From assembly GCA_944739405.2 (NCBI GenBank), contig OX123182.2, positions 45,509,598 through 45,573,597 of the forward strand: 64,000 nucleotides of DNA. Direction: 5' to 3'. The notes under the pieces were generated by a model. It saw nothing but the letters and a program-made list of their open reading frames with translations, was not told the origin of the DNA and did not search any database. Within the stretch, counting starts at the first letter, position 1, and every line of letters begins with the position of its first letter. The DNA comes from Euclidia mi. Its lineage: Eukaryota; Arthropoda; Insecta; Lepidoptera; Erebidae. Position numbers and translations under genes: made by a program. Of this stretch, positions 23,638 to 34,594 are shown in pieces.

Positions 23638-23890
23638 TAGGGTTCCGTACCTCAAAAGGAGTACGTGTAGTGCGTGGAGGTATCAAACTTAAATTTATAC
23701 TAAATACTCAAATCTACGGTCCCATAGAGCTGTAAAAAAATCAAACTTCTATTCCAACGCAATCAAAAGATACAGACGATTATGCTGCAAATTGCAGCAT
23801 ATTTTCAAACTCGCATTGGAATCAAAACCTATAAGGTACTTCCCGTGAACTCAGAATCATGAAATTTGGTACGAAGCAACGTCTTATAGC
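23638..23890 (+). repeat. 5' part of GGGTTCCGTAC-type repeat
   Basis: Begins TAGGGTTCCGTACCTCAAAAG and later has AAGGTACTTCCCGTGAACTC and AATCATGAAATTTGGTACG. This is the left half of a very common lepidopteran repeat. Its right end (CGACTCGCACTTGACCGG) appears alone at 28325-28380. It may be one element separated by later insertions or two partial copies. Confidence 0.6.
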
Positions 23891-23904
23891 ACAGATAAAG
23901 GATG

Positions 23905-23990
23905 CGGAAGGCTGAGGACCGTGTACTGTGGTGCGTGTTGGGAGTGGCCTATGGCCAGCAGTGGACTGCGATAGGCTGATTGAGATTGAG
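23905..23990 (+). repeat. LINE 3' terminal fragment
   Basis: GTGGCCTATGGCCAGCAGTG followed by GACTGCGATAGGCTGATTGA is the same terminus as 20476-20832, in the opposite orientation. No coding sequence left. Confidence 0.6.
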
Positions 23991-24147
23991 ATTTCAAATA
24001 ATTACATAGTCTTCAAACCTTTTTGCTAATTGTTCTGTTTGACGACCAGCCAGCTTATCATGTAGACGTCACTATGACATACGCGCTCTTTTATAACCGT
24101 AGTGTGGACATGGTGTGGACAGTTTAAAATACTATCACAATATAATT

Positions 24148-24653
24148 ATGGCTGTAGTTGCATTAATTGTCAACGAAAATACTATTTTACATAGTATAAT
24201 ACCTATGCCACCCGATGGAAGTTGTTTATTTCATGCAATAGCGTTCTTTATTTATAATACCACTAATTAGAAGAAACACAAATACTAAGGACCACAATAG
24301 TTGTTTATATTTATAATAACTGGGACGAGCTTGATTTGTATACAAGCAATGCCCGGAGAGATCCTTTCTCTTCACGACATGAGTACAAAGCTACGATGCT
24401 CCAATCCTCTAGCTATGGCGGTACTGCTGAGGTGAAGGCAGCAGGTTGTTTGTATCCAGCGAGGTTCGAAGTGTATGAACGTAATACGGATATTTTGAGG
24501 GGTGTATTTGGCAGAGAAGGATATGCATTAAAGCGTGTACTTCTTTCAGGCAATTTATCATCATGTCCTTTTATTTATTTTTTTGTTTATTTAGGTTTAC
24601 CAACGTTTGTATACACAGTATCTTATATATATCAATACATTCACAGTTATTAA
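24148..24653 (+). pseudogene. OTU-type cysteine protease domain, frameshifted
   Basis: The first frame (24148-24270, 40 codons) has MPPDGSCLFHAIAFF, the OTU catalytic-cysteine box (D-G-x-C-L-F). It stops at 24268. A second frame, open from about 24266 to 24653, continues the domain: an N-N-W-D-E segment, then EYKATMLQSSSYGGTAEVKAAG and FEVYERN, then LKRVLLSGNLSS. In the family that last motif is normally followed by G-H-F-D carrying the catalytic histidine; here CPF replaces it. One shift plus loss of the histidine indicates a dead copy. OTU domains occur in host deubiquitinases and in some transposon proteins, including Helitron relatives. The repeat-rich setting favours a transposon source. 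No other domain is visible beside it. Confidence 0.72.
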
Positions 24654-24659
24654 AATATT

Positions 24660-25009
24660 TGCGTTACAAACACTTAAAGGTAAACACAGCACGCTAGGAA
24701 TTTACAAGGTAACTACACTTTATAGTTGCTTTTAAATGTTATGGCAAAAAGTACAAAAAGGATATATTAAATATAAATAAGAAGCGACATGAACACTTAA
24801 TAAGTAACACAGATAGTATCTTGGTGTTATTGTGACGTTATATTAAGCACAGCACAGTATATCTTATATTTATTTTTTTGACAGCAGATTCACATAAATA
24901 AATAAATAAATGTACATAGCTTTATATTTTTTTTATAAAAATGAGCAAAATGTTTTATTTAAAAGCTGTTCATAATGATAACCTTTTGTTTAGGTATTGA
25001 GTCAACGTG
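24660..25009 (-). other. probable 3' untranslated end of the adjacent LINE
   Basis: AT-rich sequence downstream of the RT stop. On the minus strand it includes ACATTTATTTATTTATTTATG and a segment resembling the LINE tail at 53771-54017 (AGTGTT.., ATACTGTGCTGTGCTTAATA). The exact 3' end and duplication were not resolved. Confidence 0.4.
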
Positions 25010-27694
25010 CTAATCGATTAAATCACTGCAACTATTAATAACCTTACATAATCTTGCGTATGGTGAGTTAGCTCCTAACACTGTTCTTCGGTGTGGTGGA
25101 CAAAGTGGAGTAATACAAGTTCGTGGTAATCTAGCCGGAACACGAAAATTGAACAACGCTAGCAGACGGGACGAGTCAATTTTATGTTTTATAATTTTTA
25201 CCGCAAACATAGCGTCTAGCAGCTGTCTGCGTTTGTCTAAAGATTTCATTTTAAAGTACTCTAATCTCTTATTGTAAGAGCGAATATCCTTACACAAGCC
25301 GGAAGAATACGTCAAATGCCAAAGAAAACGCCTTTGCACACGTTCTAATCGCAATGAGTGCACTGCATAGTGTGGCCTCCAAATTACACTACCATACTCC
25401 AACTGACTACGTATAAGGCTGTTATAGAGAATTATCTTCGCCTTACTACTTGTAAGTGTCTTACTGTTTCTCATAACAAATCCTAATAATTTTGATGTTT
25501 TTTTAATAATACGATTAATGTGAGGTGTAAATGTCAATTTTGAATCAAATGTTATACCAAGATCGCAAATTGTATCAACTTCTTCTAGTTTATGTGCATT
25601 TATATAGTAATCCGAATTAAATAAATTATGTTTTCGAGAAAATTTTATATGGAAGCTTTTATTTGGATTCAAATGCATCTCATTCAGTTCACATGAATTA
25701 ATGAGTCCATTCAAATCACCCTGCAAATAATTGACGTCTTTATCATCCTCGATTATTCTTAGAAATTTGATGTCATCCGCATACATAAAAATTTCGGAAT
25801 ACGTAAGAAATTGGGGAAGATCATTTATAAAATAATTAAACAGAATTGGGCCCAGAATTGAGCCCTGGGGGACACCGGAAGAAATGCTATGTGACATTGA
25901 GTGAAAGCCATTCACTACTACAAAAAAATAACTATTTTCAAGGTACGACCTTAACCAGTCTAAAAGAGAGCCTGTGATACCGTATGCACGCAATTATTTA
26001 ATTAAATTTATATGGGGAATTTTATCGAAGGCCTTACTAAAATCAGTGTAAATAACATCAGCTTGTTGCACATAGTCAACGGCCTTCGATATTAACATTG
26101 TGTAAAGCAGCAAATTAGAACATGTCGATCTTGATTTAACAAACCCATGCTGATGGTCGCTTAAGTACAGTTGTAAATGATTCTGTATGTGCGGGCATAC
26201 TAGCGATTCAAACACCTTCGCAAAGACAGACAATATTGAGATAGGTCTGTATTTTCTAACTATGTTTTTATCTGTTGACTTGAAGATCGGTACTACTTTA
26301 GAAATTTTCCATTTAGAAGGAAATATTCCCAACTGCAATGATTTATTGTAAATCAATAGAAGGGGTTTAGTTAGCTCATCCGCGCATGCTGCTACAAAAG
26401 CAGGAGGTATTTCATCTGGTCCCGCCCCTTTTTTACAGTCTAAGCTCTTTAGTTTATGTAACAAGGTATCATATTCTATAAGTGGACTATTTAAGCCTAG
26501 ACTATTGGTATATACATTCTGCAAGAAACCAGAATAGTACGGTTCATTGCATTCGCTATCTATTTGACTTGGGCTATAAACAGATGAGAAGTAAGTGGCA
26601 AATAATTCACATATTTTTGTTGCGTCTGAAGTCATCGTAGCTCTATCAGTCATGGAGGTTGGATAAGGACTGGACCCACCTCACTTAGCCTTAATATAAG
26701 TCCAAAAAGTCTTTGGGTTTGACACAATGTTTTCACTCACTTTGTTCATGTAAGTAATCATTATAACAAGCTGTTGTAAGTTTGTCGCACTGCTTGTTAA
26801 GTAATTTCAACTCTATAGCGTCTAATGGGTTTCTGTATTTTAAAAAGCGTTTGCGCACTTTGTTTTTTGAATTCAAAATTTTAATCAAGTTCTTATTAAA
26901 CCATGGTGGATATTTACTTTTGTTTCTTTTGTGATCAGGTATATAGTTCTGAATAGCCGCAGCAAGAACTTCATAAAAAGTATCAACCATTTTGTCTACA
27001 CAATTCTGCCCAAGCAACAGGTCCCAGTTTTGCTCTCGTAAATATGTACGAATGTTTCGGTAGTCTGCTTTATAAAAATTTGGTCTACAGCTGTTAGGAT
27101 TATTTGGAAGCATAGTTGCCTCATTCAGGGACATTTTTATGTCTAGTGGAGGATGGTACTGATCAACCTTACTAATTTCAATTAAACTTCTCTTAACTTC
27201 ACATTGATGCGTAGATAATACAATATCAAGCGTGCGACCTGCACAGTTAGTTACAAAATTAAATTGTTCAAGTTGATTTTCATATAAAAAATCTAATAAC
27301 ATTTCACTCGTGATTGGTAAACTAGGACTGTTTGAACTAGATTGCGCTCTCGCCGCCCAGTCTATAAATCCCAAATTAAAATCACCCACCAAACATACCT
27401 TCTTTGTGTCTCTAATTTGTACAAAAAAAGAATTACTATGGTCTAAGTATTGTTCTAAATATGTACGGCGCACAGGTGGAGGCAGATAAATTGCACACAA
27501 GATTAAACGAAAAGCTTTCCCGGATCTTCTGAGATCAATAGATACCCAAAGGTCTTCAGATTGATTCTCCCAAATTTCAACGCGTGTCGATCGAATAGAT
27601 TTCTTGACAGCAATAAGTACTCCACCACCTTCCTTCCCGCATTGCTGACTAGAACTCTTCCTATCTCTTCGATATACTGTGTATCTGCTGTCAA
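25010..27694 (-). pseudogene. 5'-truncated LINE, endonuclease plus reverse transcriptase
   Basis: The endonuclease part (about 27694-26733) begins inside the domain with SRYTVYRRDR, then has CLVGDFNLGFIDW and a degenerate D-Q-Y-H-P-P in place of S-D-H-x-P. The RT part (26653-25010) has GPDEIPPAFVAACADEL, FDKIPH, SSGVPQGSILGPILF and the catalytic FMYADD. A C-terminal region follows, with SQLEYGSVIW and RVQRRFL. The layout fits the Jockey/CR1 group of apurinic-endonuclease LINEs. Damage: a frameshift near 26755, an in-frame TGA at 26681-26683 and an in-frame TAA at 25994-25996. ORF1 and the endonuclease N-terminus are missing. It abuts a SINE on its 5' side. Confidence 0.88.
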
Positions 27695-27880
27695 ATATTT
27701 ATGATTTTTGTTTGCAAATTGTGTCCGAACGATGGCAAATTACTACGCGAGCGATAATAAACACACACATATGTAACTCCGAAAAGTCAGTGATGTGTGC
27801 CCGGGGTACCTGGGGATCGAACCCGAGATGATTGTCTCGGCTGTGCGCTACGTACACCACTGGGCTATCGCCGCTTACTC
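27695..27880 (-). mobile_element. tRNA-derived SINE fragment
   Basis: The minus strand begins GCGGCGATAGCCCAGTGGTG (box A) with GGGTTCGATCCCCAGGTACC (box B), then TGACTTTTCGGAGTTACATATGTG. The post-tRNA segment matches the SINE at 31950-32322 (TGACTTTTCGGAGTTATGTG), so both are one family. Confidence 0.75.
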
Positions 27881-28324
27881 ATTTTTGTTGTTTTTTTTTT
27901 TATTAAGAATTTTAATTATTTTTTTATTTTATGTGCAAATAGTCACCTAGTAATTGTTTTATTTTCATCGCAAATAAATACTTTAATTATTAAAAATACT
28001 TTATTAATATTTTTGTAACCGATTTCTAATAGTCACTAAAAACTTTGTAAATCAATAGCTTTGATAAAAAATCTTACCATCATTCATCAGCAGACTTTTG
28101 CAAGGCTGCTGCAAGGCTAGTATAGGTATTTAAGTTATATTATAAAATAAATAAGCGATATATGTTAATATAAAATAAAGGATGACTGATTACAAACGAC
28201 AAAGAGACCTTTTTCTTTCATTTGTGCTCCTCCAGCTTTCCATACTGTAATGTTATGGTTTTCATTTTGCAATAAAAAAAAAATAACTATGACTGGTGAA
28301 CTTTTACTTATATACCTACAGGTT

Positions 28325-28380
28325 TGTACGGAACCCTCGGTGCGCGAGTCCGACTCGCACTTGACCGGTTTTTTTTTATT
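28325..28380 (+). repeat. 3' end of GGGTTCCGTAC-type repeat
   Basis: GTACGGAACCCTCGGTGCGC, then GAGTCCGACTCGCACTTGAC and CGGTTTTTTTT, the characteristic right terminus of this lepidopteran repeat. A diverged full-length relative lies at 53015-53500. Confidence 0.7.
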
Positions 28381-30366
28381 TCTGTATATAGTATTCCGGT
28401 TTCCGGTTCTGTTTGTTGCAGATTGATTTTTTCTGGGAAAATTTCGAATCTTGACACTCATTAAATTGTCATTCGATCTTCTGTATGGTTGTTTTGCAGC
28501 ACAGTTGCTGTTGATTTTCGCAGGTGATACATTAGGGGGAATAATAACAATGTATTATCTAGATGAGTTCTAAAAATAAGTAAGTATTTCGTTTTCGTCG
28601 TAAAACAGTTTTTGGAATATGGTTAACCTTTTATTTATTTGTTCAGTGTTTTTATTATTTGCGTGGATTTTTTTTATATTTTACTATATATTTGCCCGAA
28701 TAAACTGGCTTAAATGAATTTCAAATGATAATGAAATGTAATAATAAATCTAGAAAGGGAAAATATTTTCGTTTGTTATCTTAAAATGCTGAACAGACAC
28801 CCTTAAATTTATTATTTCGATAACGCCTTCTCGGTGATGTGAAAATATATATTACGTTCATTACAGTTTAACCCTCAGAGAATTGTATATATTGTGACGA
28901 AAATTTGGTACTGCGAGCTCAACCCCTACATTAATAATATAGATTAAATTATTCATTATTGTCCCTGTGGAATTGTAAAATGTTAGTAAAACTAATGAAA
29001 CAATTATGTCAATGAATATTCAGCAATTCTAGAGTATGCAGACTCTCTAAACTTTTGATATTTTGTATGGCACCGTCACGTCAGTCCGGGCATCGACTCG
29101 TCGTAACGTTCACAGCAAAGCAACTTAAGCAAATTGCTTAGTTGGAGCCCTCCTCCATAATTATTATTCAACCTTTATCCGACGCAAATCGAGTAAATTT
29201 GTTCCGAAATTAGTTTTATTAAAAGCATTTCTTTCCCTCCGTCGAACCAAAGTGCTGAAGTAGAGTAAATGGACTGGAATATCTGTTTCACGAATAAATT
29301 ATATAAGGATATTATAGTAAATAACTCTTAAAAGATAACGATACCTAAATTTCACGAAAAGAGTAAAGGACTTTTTATAAAACAAGATGCTGAAATGTAC
29401 TTACGATTCAGTATCTTAGTACTTCTAATTACTTACATTGATATGAAACACATTTTATTTTATTCTTTAACGAATTATCGAAGCGTAGGTTTACTGAACT
29501 GACTGACATTAAAAAACTTTAATACACTAGAGAGAGAAACATTTATAAGAAAAGAAGAAGCAGCAAATACTTTTTATATTTTTATTTACACGGTACATGT
29601 ATACTTTAAAAAAACTTGTTATTTAGGGTTACAAAGAACGTTATTTTTCCAGGAGAAGTATATAAACATTTTTACTAGAGTTTAACTCATACTTAACATG
29701 CTAAGTCATCTTCAACTGTTTGTAATTTCGATAAGAACAGCCAGTAAACACTGTTCCACTAATAATTGTTCTTCAACAATTATATTGACTTTAATTAGTT
29801 TTCTATGCATACAACGATCCAACAGATCCTTTAAAAAGGTACATCTTGGACGTTCTACGTGAAAGATACAGTTACGAAATCTTCACTGCGGACCCTATTT
29901 CTAAAATAGCCAAACGTTTTTACTCTCAAGTAATTTAATCGGAGTGGCACTTAATTTTTCTTGAGGTCATTTAGTAAATGTAACTTTAGACATTCATGAT
30001 TATTACTTTTGCTCCGAAACCAATTAATATTTGAGTCTTTACTTCAATCTTGTGCTACGTCATTATAAATGATTTAGTATTTCAAAACTAATTTCAATAT
30101 CGTGAACAATGTTTTACCACGGAATATACTTAACGCGAAGTCAAGCATTATTTATAATTCAGTTATTAAGTGGGATGTCACTTAAGTTGGAAACTTTCTA
30201 AAGCAATTCTTGGCAAGTTGGTGTATATATTATGTCCCTGATATTAAATTTAAGCTGATTGTTGAACATTCAAATGTCAGGCTGAAACAAATGAACATGT
30301 CACCTTTACTGTACCGTATTTAAGATAAAGGAGTTTCATGTAACAACACGACTTCTACGAGAAGAA

Positions 30367-30437
30367 GAAAGAAATAAAAATCTTGGTTCTAAGTTTCAAA
30401 GGTATTGAAACTTAGAACCAAGATTTTTATTTCTTTC
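30367..30437. repeat. perfect 33-bp hairpin, 5-base loop
   Basis: The arm 30367-30399 (starting GAAAGAAATAAAAATCTTGG) has an exact reverse complement at 30405-30437. No mismatch in 33 bp means it is either very recent, selected, or an assembly artefact. Confidence 0.85.
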
Positions 30438-31430
30438 TCATTATTTCACTAGTTTACTAAAAGATAATATTACGTCATGTAATGTACAAGTGTCTTATTT
30501 TTGACGGAATTCAACTATTTAGTTTGTAGTGTCATCGATATTCAAATCTTTTATTTATTTATGTATGTGCTCAGGTCTAATACTATCTTGATTGTACAGT
30601 AAAGCTGTGATTGTCCGTATTAATTCCACAGGTGGTGTTTCAATTGAACTACTAAAGAAGGCAACGCAAGAATATAATATATCAATGAACATTCAATAAA
30701 TAAAAACATTCCGAATAACTTTATTTCAAATGTTTTGTATCGAAATCAAGCTGATTTTACTTCAAAACTCTTTGCCAAAAATGTTTGTTATGAAATTTTT
30801 ACAACTCAACATTCTCATAATGCCTGCAAAGTTTCATTAATACCGGTTCATTCATCCCCAAATCAAAAGAGTTAACGGTTTGTACATAAAACTGTTCTAC
30901 AAATGAAAGTACCAGCTGAACGTTTTAAACTTTCATTTGAGTATCGAAAGTATAAATTTTCAATTCATAGCGCAAAAGAAAGAAAATTTTAATGTTCGCA
31001 TATTGTATATATGGGCGCACTGAGATTGTGCAACCATCTCATCATTCGAAGTTGACAATAGCTAATTGTTATATTGTAGAAGCATAAACGTAGAGCAGAG
31101 CCATCTAGATGACTAAATGATAACTAAACCCGGAAGTTAATATTATTTTAATGTAATTTTAACTAAATAACCAGAAATATTAATTACATTTGCTTGTAAT
31201 TAATATTATATAAATTGTGTTACATTTCTGTATTTACAAATATTTCTTAACGCAGTATTGGTTAATATCGTCTTTAAATAGTTTGGTTAGCTTTCTCGCC
31301 CGCCAATACATTTTGTTATTTTATAACTAATTAAATTTATCAAGACGTATTTCGACACTTTAGCTAAAGTAACTGGAATTCTTTATTGTTTCTTAATTAT
31401 AAATATTAATTGAAAGTTCAAACATATAAC

Positions 31431-31672
31431 GACGACTGGTTGGCGCAGCGGTAGTGTAAGCGACTGCTAAGCCGAAGGTCGCGGGTTCGATTCCCGCACA
31501 AGTCAAACATTTGTGTGCATGAACATGGATGTTTGTCTTGGTCTGGGTGTTTCTATGTATAATATGTATGTATTTACAAAAAAAAAGTATATAAGTATGT
31601 TTATCCATTATCTAGTACCCATAGTACAAGCTCTGCTTAGTTTGGGACTAGATGGTGTTGTGTGAATGTGGT

Positions 31673-31749
<77 letters not shown>
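31431..31749 (+). mobile_element. tRNA-derived SINE with long (AT)n tail
   Basis: The head GACGACTGGTTGGCGCAGCG (box A), an anticodon-loop-like CTGCTAA, and GGTTCGATTCCC (box B) are clearly tRNA-derived. The body CATTTGTGTGCATGAACATG and the 3' end TTTGGGACTAGATGGTGTTG precede about 37 AT dinucleotides (31675-31749). A second copy at 49027-54083 is broken into four pieces by later insertions. A 3' end lies at 45700-45765 on the minus strand. Confidence 0.85.
31675..31749. repeat. (AT)n microsatellite
   Basis: Uninterrupted AT dinucleotides, 75 bp, forming the SINE tail. Probably length-variable. Confidence 0.95.
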
Positions 31750-31756
<7 letters not shown>

Positions 31757-31949
31757 AAATATGATAATTTAAATATTGTAATTAAATGTAATGTTTTGAT
31801 ACCGAGTAAGTTAAGTTGATGCGATGGTGGGCGGACATGACACTTTCTCCCGGACTTTAAGTCAAGTCTTTAAGTCCGAAGTCAATATATACAAAACACA
31901 TAATAATCAGCAGCTAATAATTTAGGGCAATCAATTGACTGACATGCAT

Positions 31950-32322
31950 GGAGGCAACGATAGCCTAGTGGAAATATCAACAGACTGCCATGCAGATGGT
32001 ACCGGGTTCGAATTCACGGCGCGCACCAATGACTTTTCGGAGTTATGTGCGTATTGAATTGTTAATTATCGCTTGTCCCGTGCCTCGGAGAGCACGTTAA
32101 GCCGTCGATCCCGGTTGTCATGAAGATCTTTGACAGTCGTTATAGGGCGTCAGTAGCTCCTAAATAAACTGACACTAGTCTCAACCATGGAATATCGCTA
32201 TCCCTTCGGGTTGCGGAGGTCAGACAGGCAGTCGCTCTGTGGAAAAGCTAATATTCAGCCAAATCCGGTTAGACTAGTAAGCGGACCCAGATTGAAACTG
32301 GGATAACGCTAAGAGGATGATG
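31950..32322 (+). mobile_element. full-length tRNA-derived SINE with 17-bp duplication
   Basis: Flanked by AATTGACTGACATGCAT at 31933-31949 and 32323-32339. The head has GATAGCCTAGTGG (box A) and GGTTCGAATTC (box B). The body includes TGCCTCGGAGAGCACG and CGCTATCCCTTCGGGTTGCG and ends GAGGATGATG. It is followed by a partial older copy of the same family (32340-32430, CTGCCTCGGAGAGAATGTG), so it inserted into or beside a relative. Confidence 0.9.
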
Positions 32323-32459
32323 AATTGACTGACATGCATATTAAACTATCGCCTGCCTCGGAGAGAATGTGAATCCGTCAGTCACGACTGTCATAAAGAT
32401 CCTACATAGTCGCTGGGCATCAGTACCCTAAAATATTTCAACTTGACAAGCTTTCTAAG

Positions 32460-32769
32460 CATTTTCTTTATTAATTTGTTGTTCTCTGTTTAGAGGGGAA
32501 ATAGCATATGGCGGGGGAGAAAATCGAGCCGAATTCATTTTACAAGCTGTCTTCTATTAGTTGTTGACAATACCGGATGGCGGAGGAAGTAAAATTACAG
32601 TCGGCGCCGCCTACAAGGGTGCAACTGCGACATTGTACATCTATCCGATCTTCGCGATCCCGCGGGAACTTCAGCAAATCCCTTCTTCGTGCACATCTAC
32701 GATCCCAAAAGAACCTACATGGCAAATTTCGGTTGTTTGCACCTAGTAATTTAAGCTGTGCGTTGTCTG
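32460..32769. repeat. unclassified repeat interrupted by hAT and errantivirus
   Basis: Segment with ATGGCGGGGGAGAAAATCGA, CAGTCGGCGCCGCCTACAAG and CGATCTTCGCGATCCCGCGG. It ends GTTGTCTG, which is duplicated after the hAT element, and continues at 34268 as GTTGTCTGTCAGTCAGTCAG. The errantivirus then cuts it at 34306, and it resumes at 43030. The GTCAGTCAGTCAG module links it to the Helitron-like families here. The small plus frames are not genes. Confidence 0.5.
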
Positions 32770-34267
32770 TAGTGTTGTAAAAATACCGTATAATACCAAA
32801 AGGCTATGTATTAAACGGGTATTTTATTATAACTTACGGTATTATTGGTATTTTATGTATTTTATATTCTGATTCGGTTTTTAAGACTCTGCGATATTGC
32901 GACTAGATCTAGTTTAAAACATTAACTATATTTTAAGTTACGATTGTATTCTTTGTTTTAGAATTACTAATTTTTAAATTTTGGAATTTTAAGTTTTGAA
33001 AGAATTCATTGCAAAGTCCGAAATCGCTTAGACAAATCACGTGTTTCTAAATTGGTCTCTATTTACGCGAATCTTCGTCTTCGTGACAGCACATTCGAAG
33101 TTAAAGAAAGTGGTGATGAAGATGATTCAGCTGAAAGTACGTTGCTAGAATACATTAAGTACTGCGTCGTCATCTACCAAGAACGTAGCAACACAAGAGG
33201 ATTTTTATTTGAGGATGAAGATCCTCTAAATCTCGGGTTTTTGAACTAGGAAGACAAAAGGCGTGGGCCAACGTCTGCGCTTTTCTTATGGATCTTGTAT
33301 TAAGGTTCGGGCTTTACGTGTCTGCACGCAGAGAGGAACATAATTTAATTTTGAATAAATAGAGTGATGATTCAAATAAGTTTGAGGACCCCTTTGCTGA
33401 TTACTGATTGTTTTTAGTGTATTTATAGGAAAAAGTTTCGAAATACGTCGCCGTTTTTAGGGGTTGTGAGTGATTGGAGAGGGAGGAGGGGAGTTCTCGG
33501 AAGCCCCTCTCACCATTTTCACTTGCCGGAAATACTTAGTTTCCTCTGAAAAATAAAATCTCCAAACATCGGTGTGTATGGCACTGCCAACATCCACATT
33601 CTTCACACTAGTTTAATAAACTAAGGTTGACGGAGCCCTGCTGGCTCCTATTTTTAGGTTAAGGGTCAAAAGAGAACCTAACATAACCTATTGAGTTACT
33701 TATTACAGGCGCACCTAACCCTACGCACTCGAAAGCAATGACGCACAAATTTGACCTTAGCTGTCAGTTCGTTACACGTTTTTCACATAAAACCTAAAAA
33801 TGATATTTGTGAAACTGAACTAAAGTATAAAAACTACGTTCCATTTTGCATAATTGCCGAAGTATTTAAGAATTTTAGCAAATTGATTAAATATATTTTG
33901 ACACAACTCCGGCAGCCAAAATAACTTTTAGGGGATTAAAACTAACTCCCTTAAGCCCCCTACACCACCAATACCCTCAAATTCGGGCGACTCGTTTCGA
34001 AACCCAACCCTATTTTTATGGTAATATTGTTGTAGCTAATAGTAATTAATAATAATACAAACTTAAAATATAATTTCAGGTTTTATTCCTGTGCAATTCC
34101 ACCGTATTCAGTTTTTTTAATGATTACTATGATCATTTACTTCAAAAATATAGAACAATTGATTAATACATAAAATACCGTAGTAAATGGTATAATACCG
34201 TATTATACGGTATTCTTCGTTTAATACATTTCAATACAAATGGTATAATACCGCACTTACATCTCTA
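32770..34267 (+). mobile_element. hAT-type DNA transposon copy 1, non-autonomous
   Basis: The ends are TAGTGTTGTAAAAATACCG and, inverted at the right, TAGAGATGTAAGTGCGG. They are flanked by the exact 8-bp duplication GTTGTCTG (32762-32769, 34268-34275), the hAT hallmark. The left part keeps a short frame (33052-33249) with TFEVKESGDEDD that matches a frame in copy 2 (50404-50622, minus). It is probably the remains of transposase, but no catalytic region is present. A second element is nested at 33428-34010. Confidence 0.88.
33428..34010 (+). mobile_element. nested hAT-like MITE 'B', copy 1
   Basis: The terminal inverted repeats share GTTTCGAAA, two variable bases, then CGTCGCC; outer bases are GGAAAA at the left and CCAACCC at the right. 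Near-perfect 8-bp duplications flank it: TATTTATA (33420-33427) and TATTTTTA (34011-34018). The interior is non-coding and about 85-90% similar by eye to 49430-50133. Confidence 0.8.
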
Positions 34268-34306
34268 GTTGTCTGTCAGTCAGTCAGAAGCGCATAGAAT
34301 GCGCAC

Positions 34307-34552
34307 TGTTATACGACTTCGCGTCGGGATTGTTTTAAAAAAAAGATATTTTTAGAACAAGGACGATTTATTTTCAATTACCAAAATTCAAAGGTTAAGC
34401 TAGTTAATTTTAATGGGCAAGTGTCACCGACGGTGGATAGTATCTAACTGAGATTAATTATTCTATTAAAACTACTGAGCTATCAAAAGTGCTGACGCGG
34501 AAAATAGGTTGGTAATCCTAAGAGCTTTTATATGCATTTCATATATATAACA
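34307..34552 (-). repeat. 3' LTR of the errantivirus
   Basis: TG...CA ends. AATAAA on the minus strand at 34367-34372 is a likely polyadenylation signal, and GCATATAAAAGC supplies a TATA box. The purine tract CCCTGGGGGC abuts it at 34553-34562. Confidence 0.93.
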
Positions 34553-34594
34553 GCCCCCAGGGTTATGACTAAACTTACACCTAAATGGTGAAGT

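Larger units (their letters stand above)
27881..31430. other. AT-rich intergenic sequence
   Basis: Apart from the repeat end at 28325-28380 and the hairpin at 30367-30437, I see no genes, element ends or RNA genes in this 3.5 kb. Confidence 0.4.

Noticed and set aside
24883..27697. TTTGACAGCAGAT at both ends as a LINE target duplication
   Set aside because: The two copies are in inverted orientation and one lies inside the endonuclease reading frame, so it is chance similarity.
31431..31503. Functional tRNA gene
   Set aside because: Boxes A and B are good, but the acceptor stem does not pair fully and the segment continues into a SINE body found in other copies.
32540..32780. Overlapping 61-67 codon frames on both strands
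   Set aside because: They fall in a dispersed repeat and none shows conserved features.
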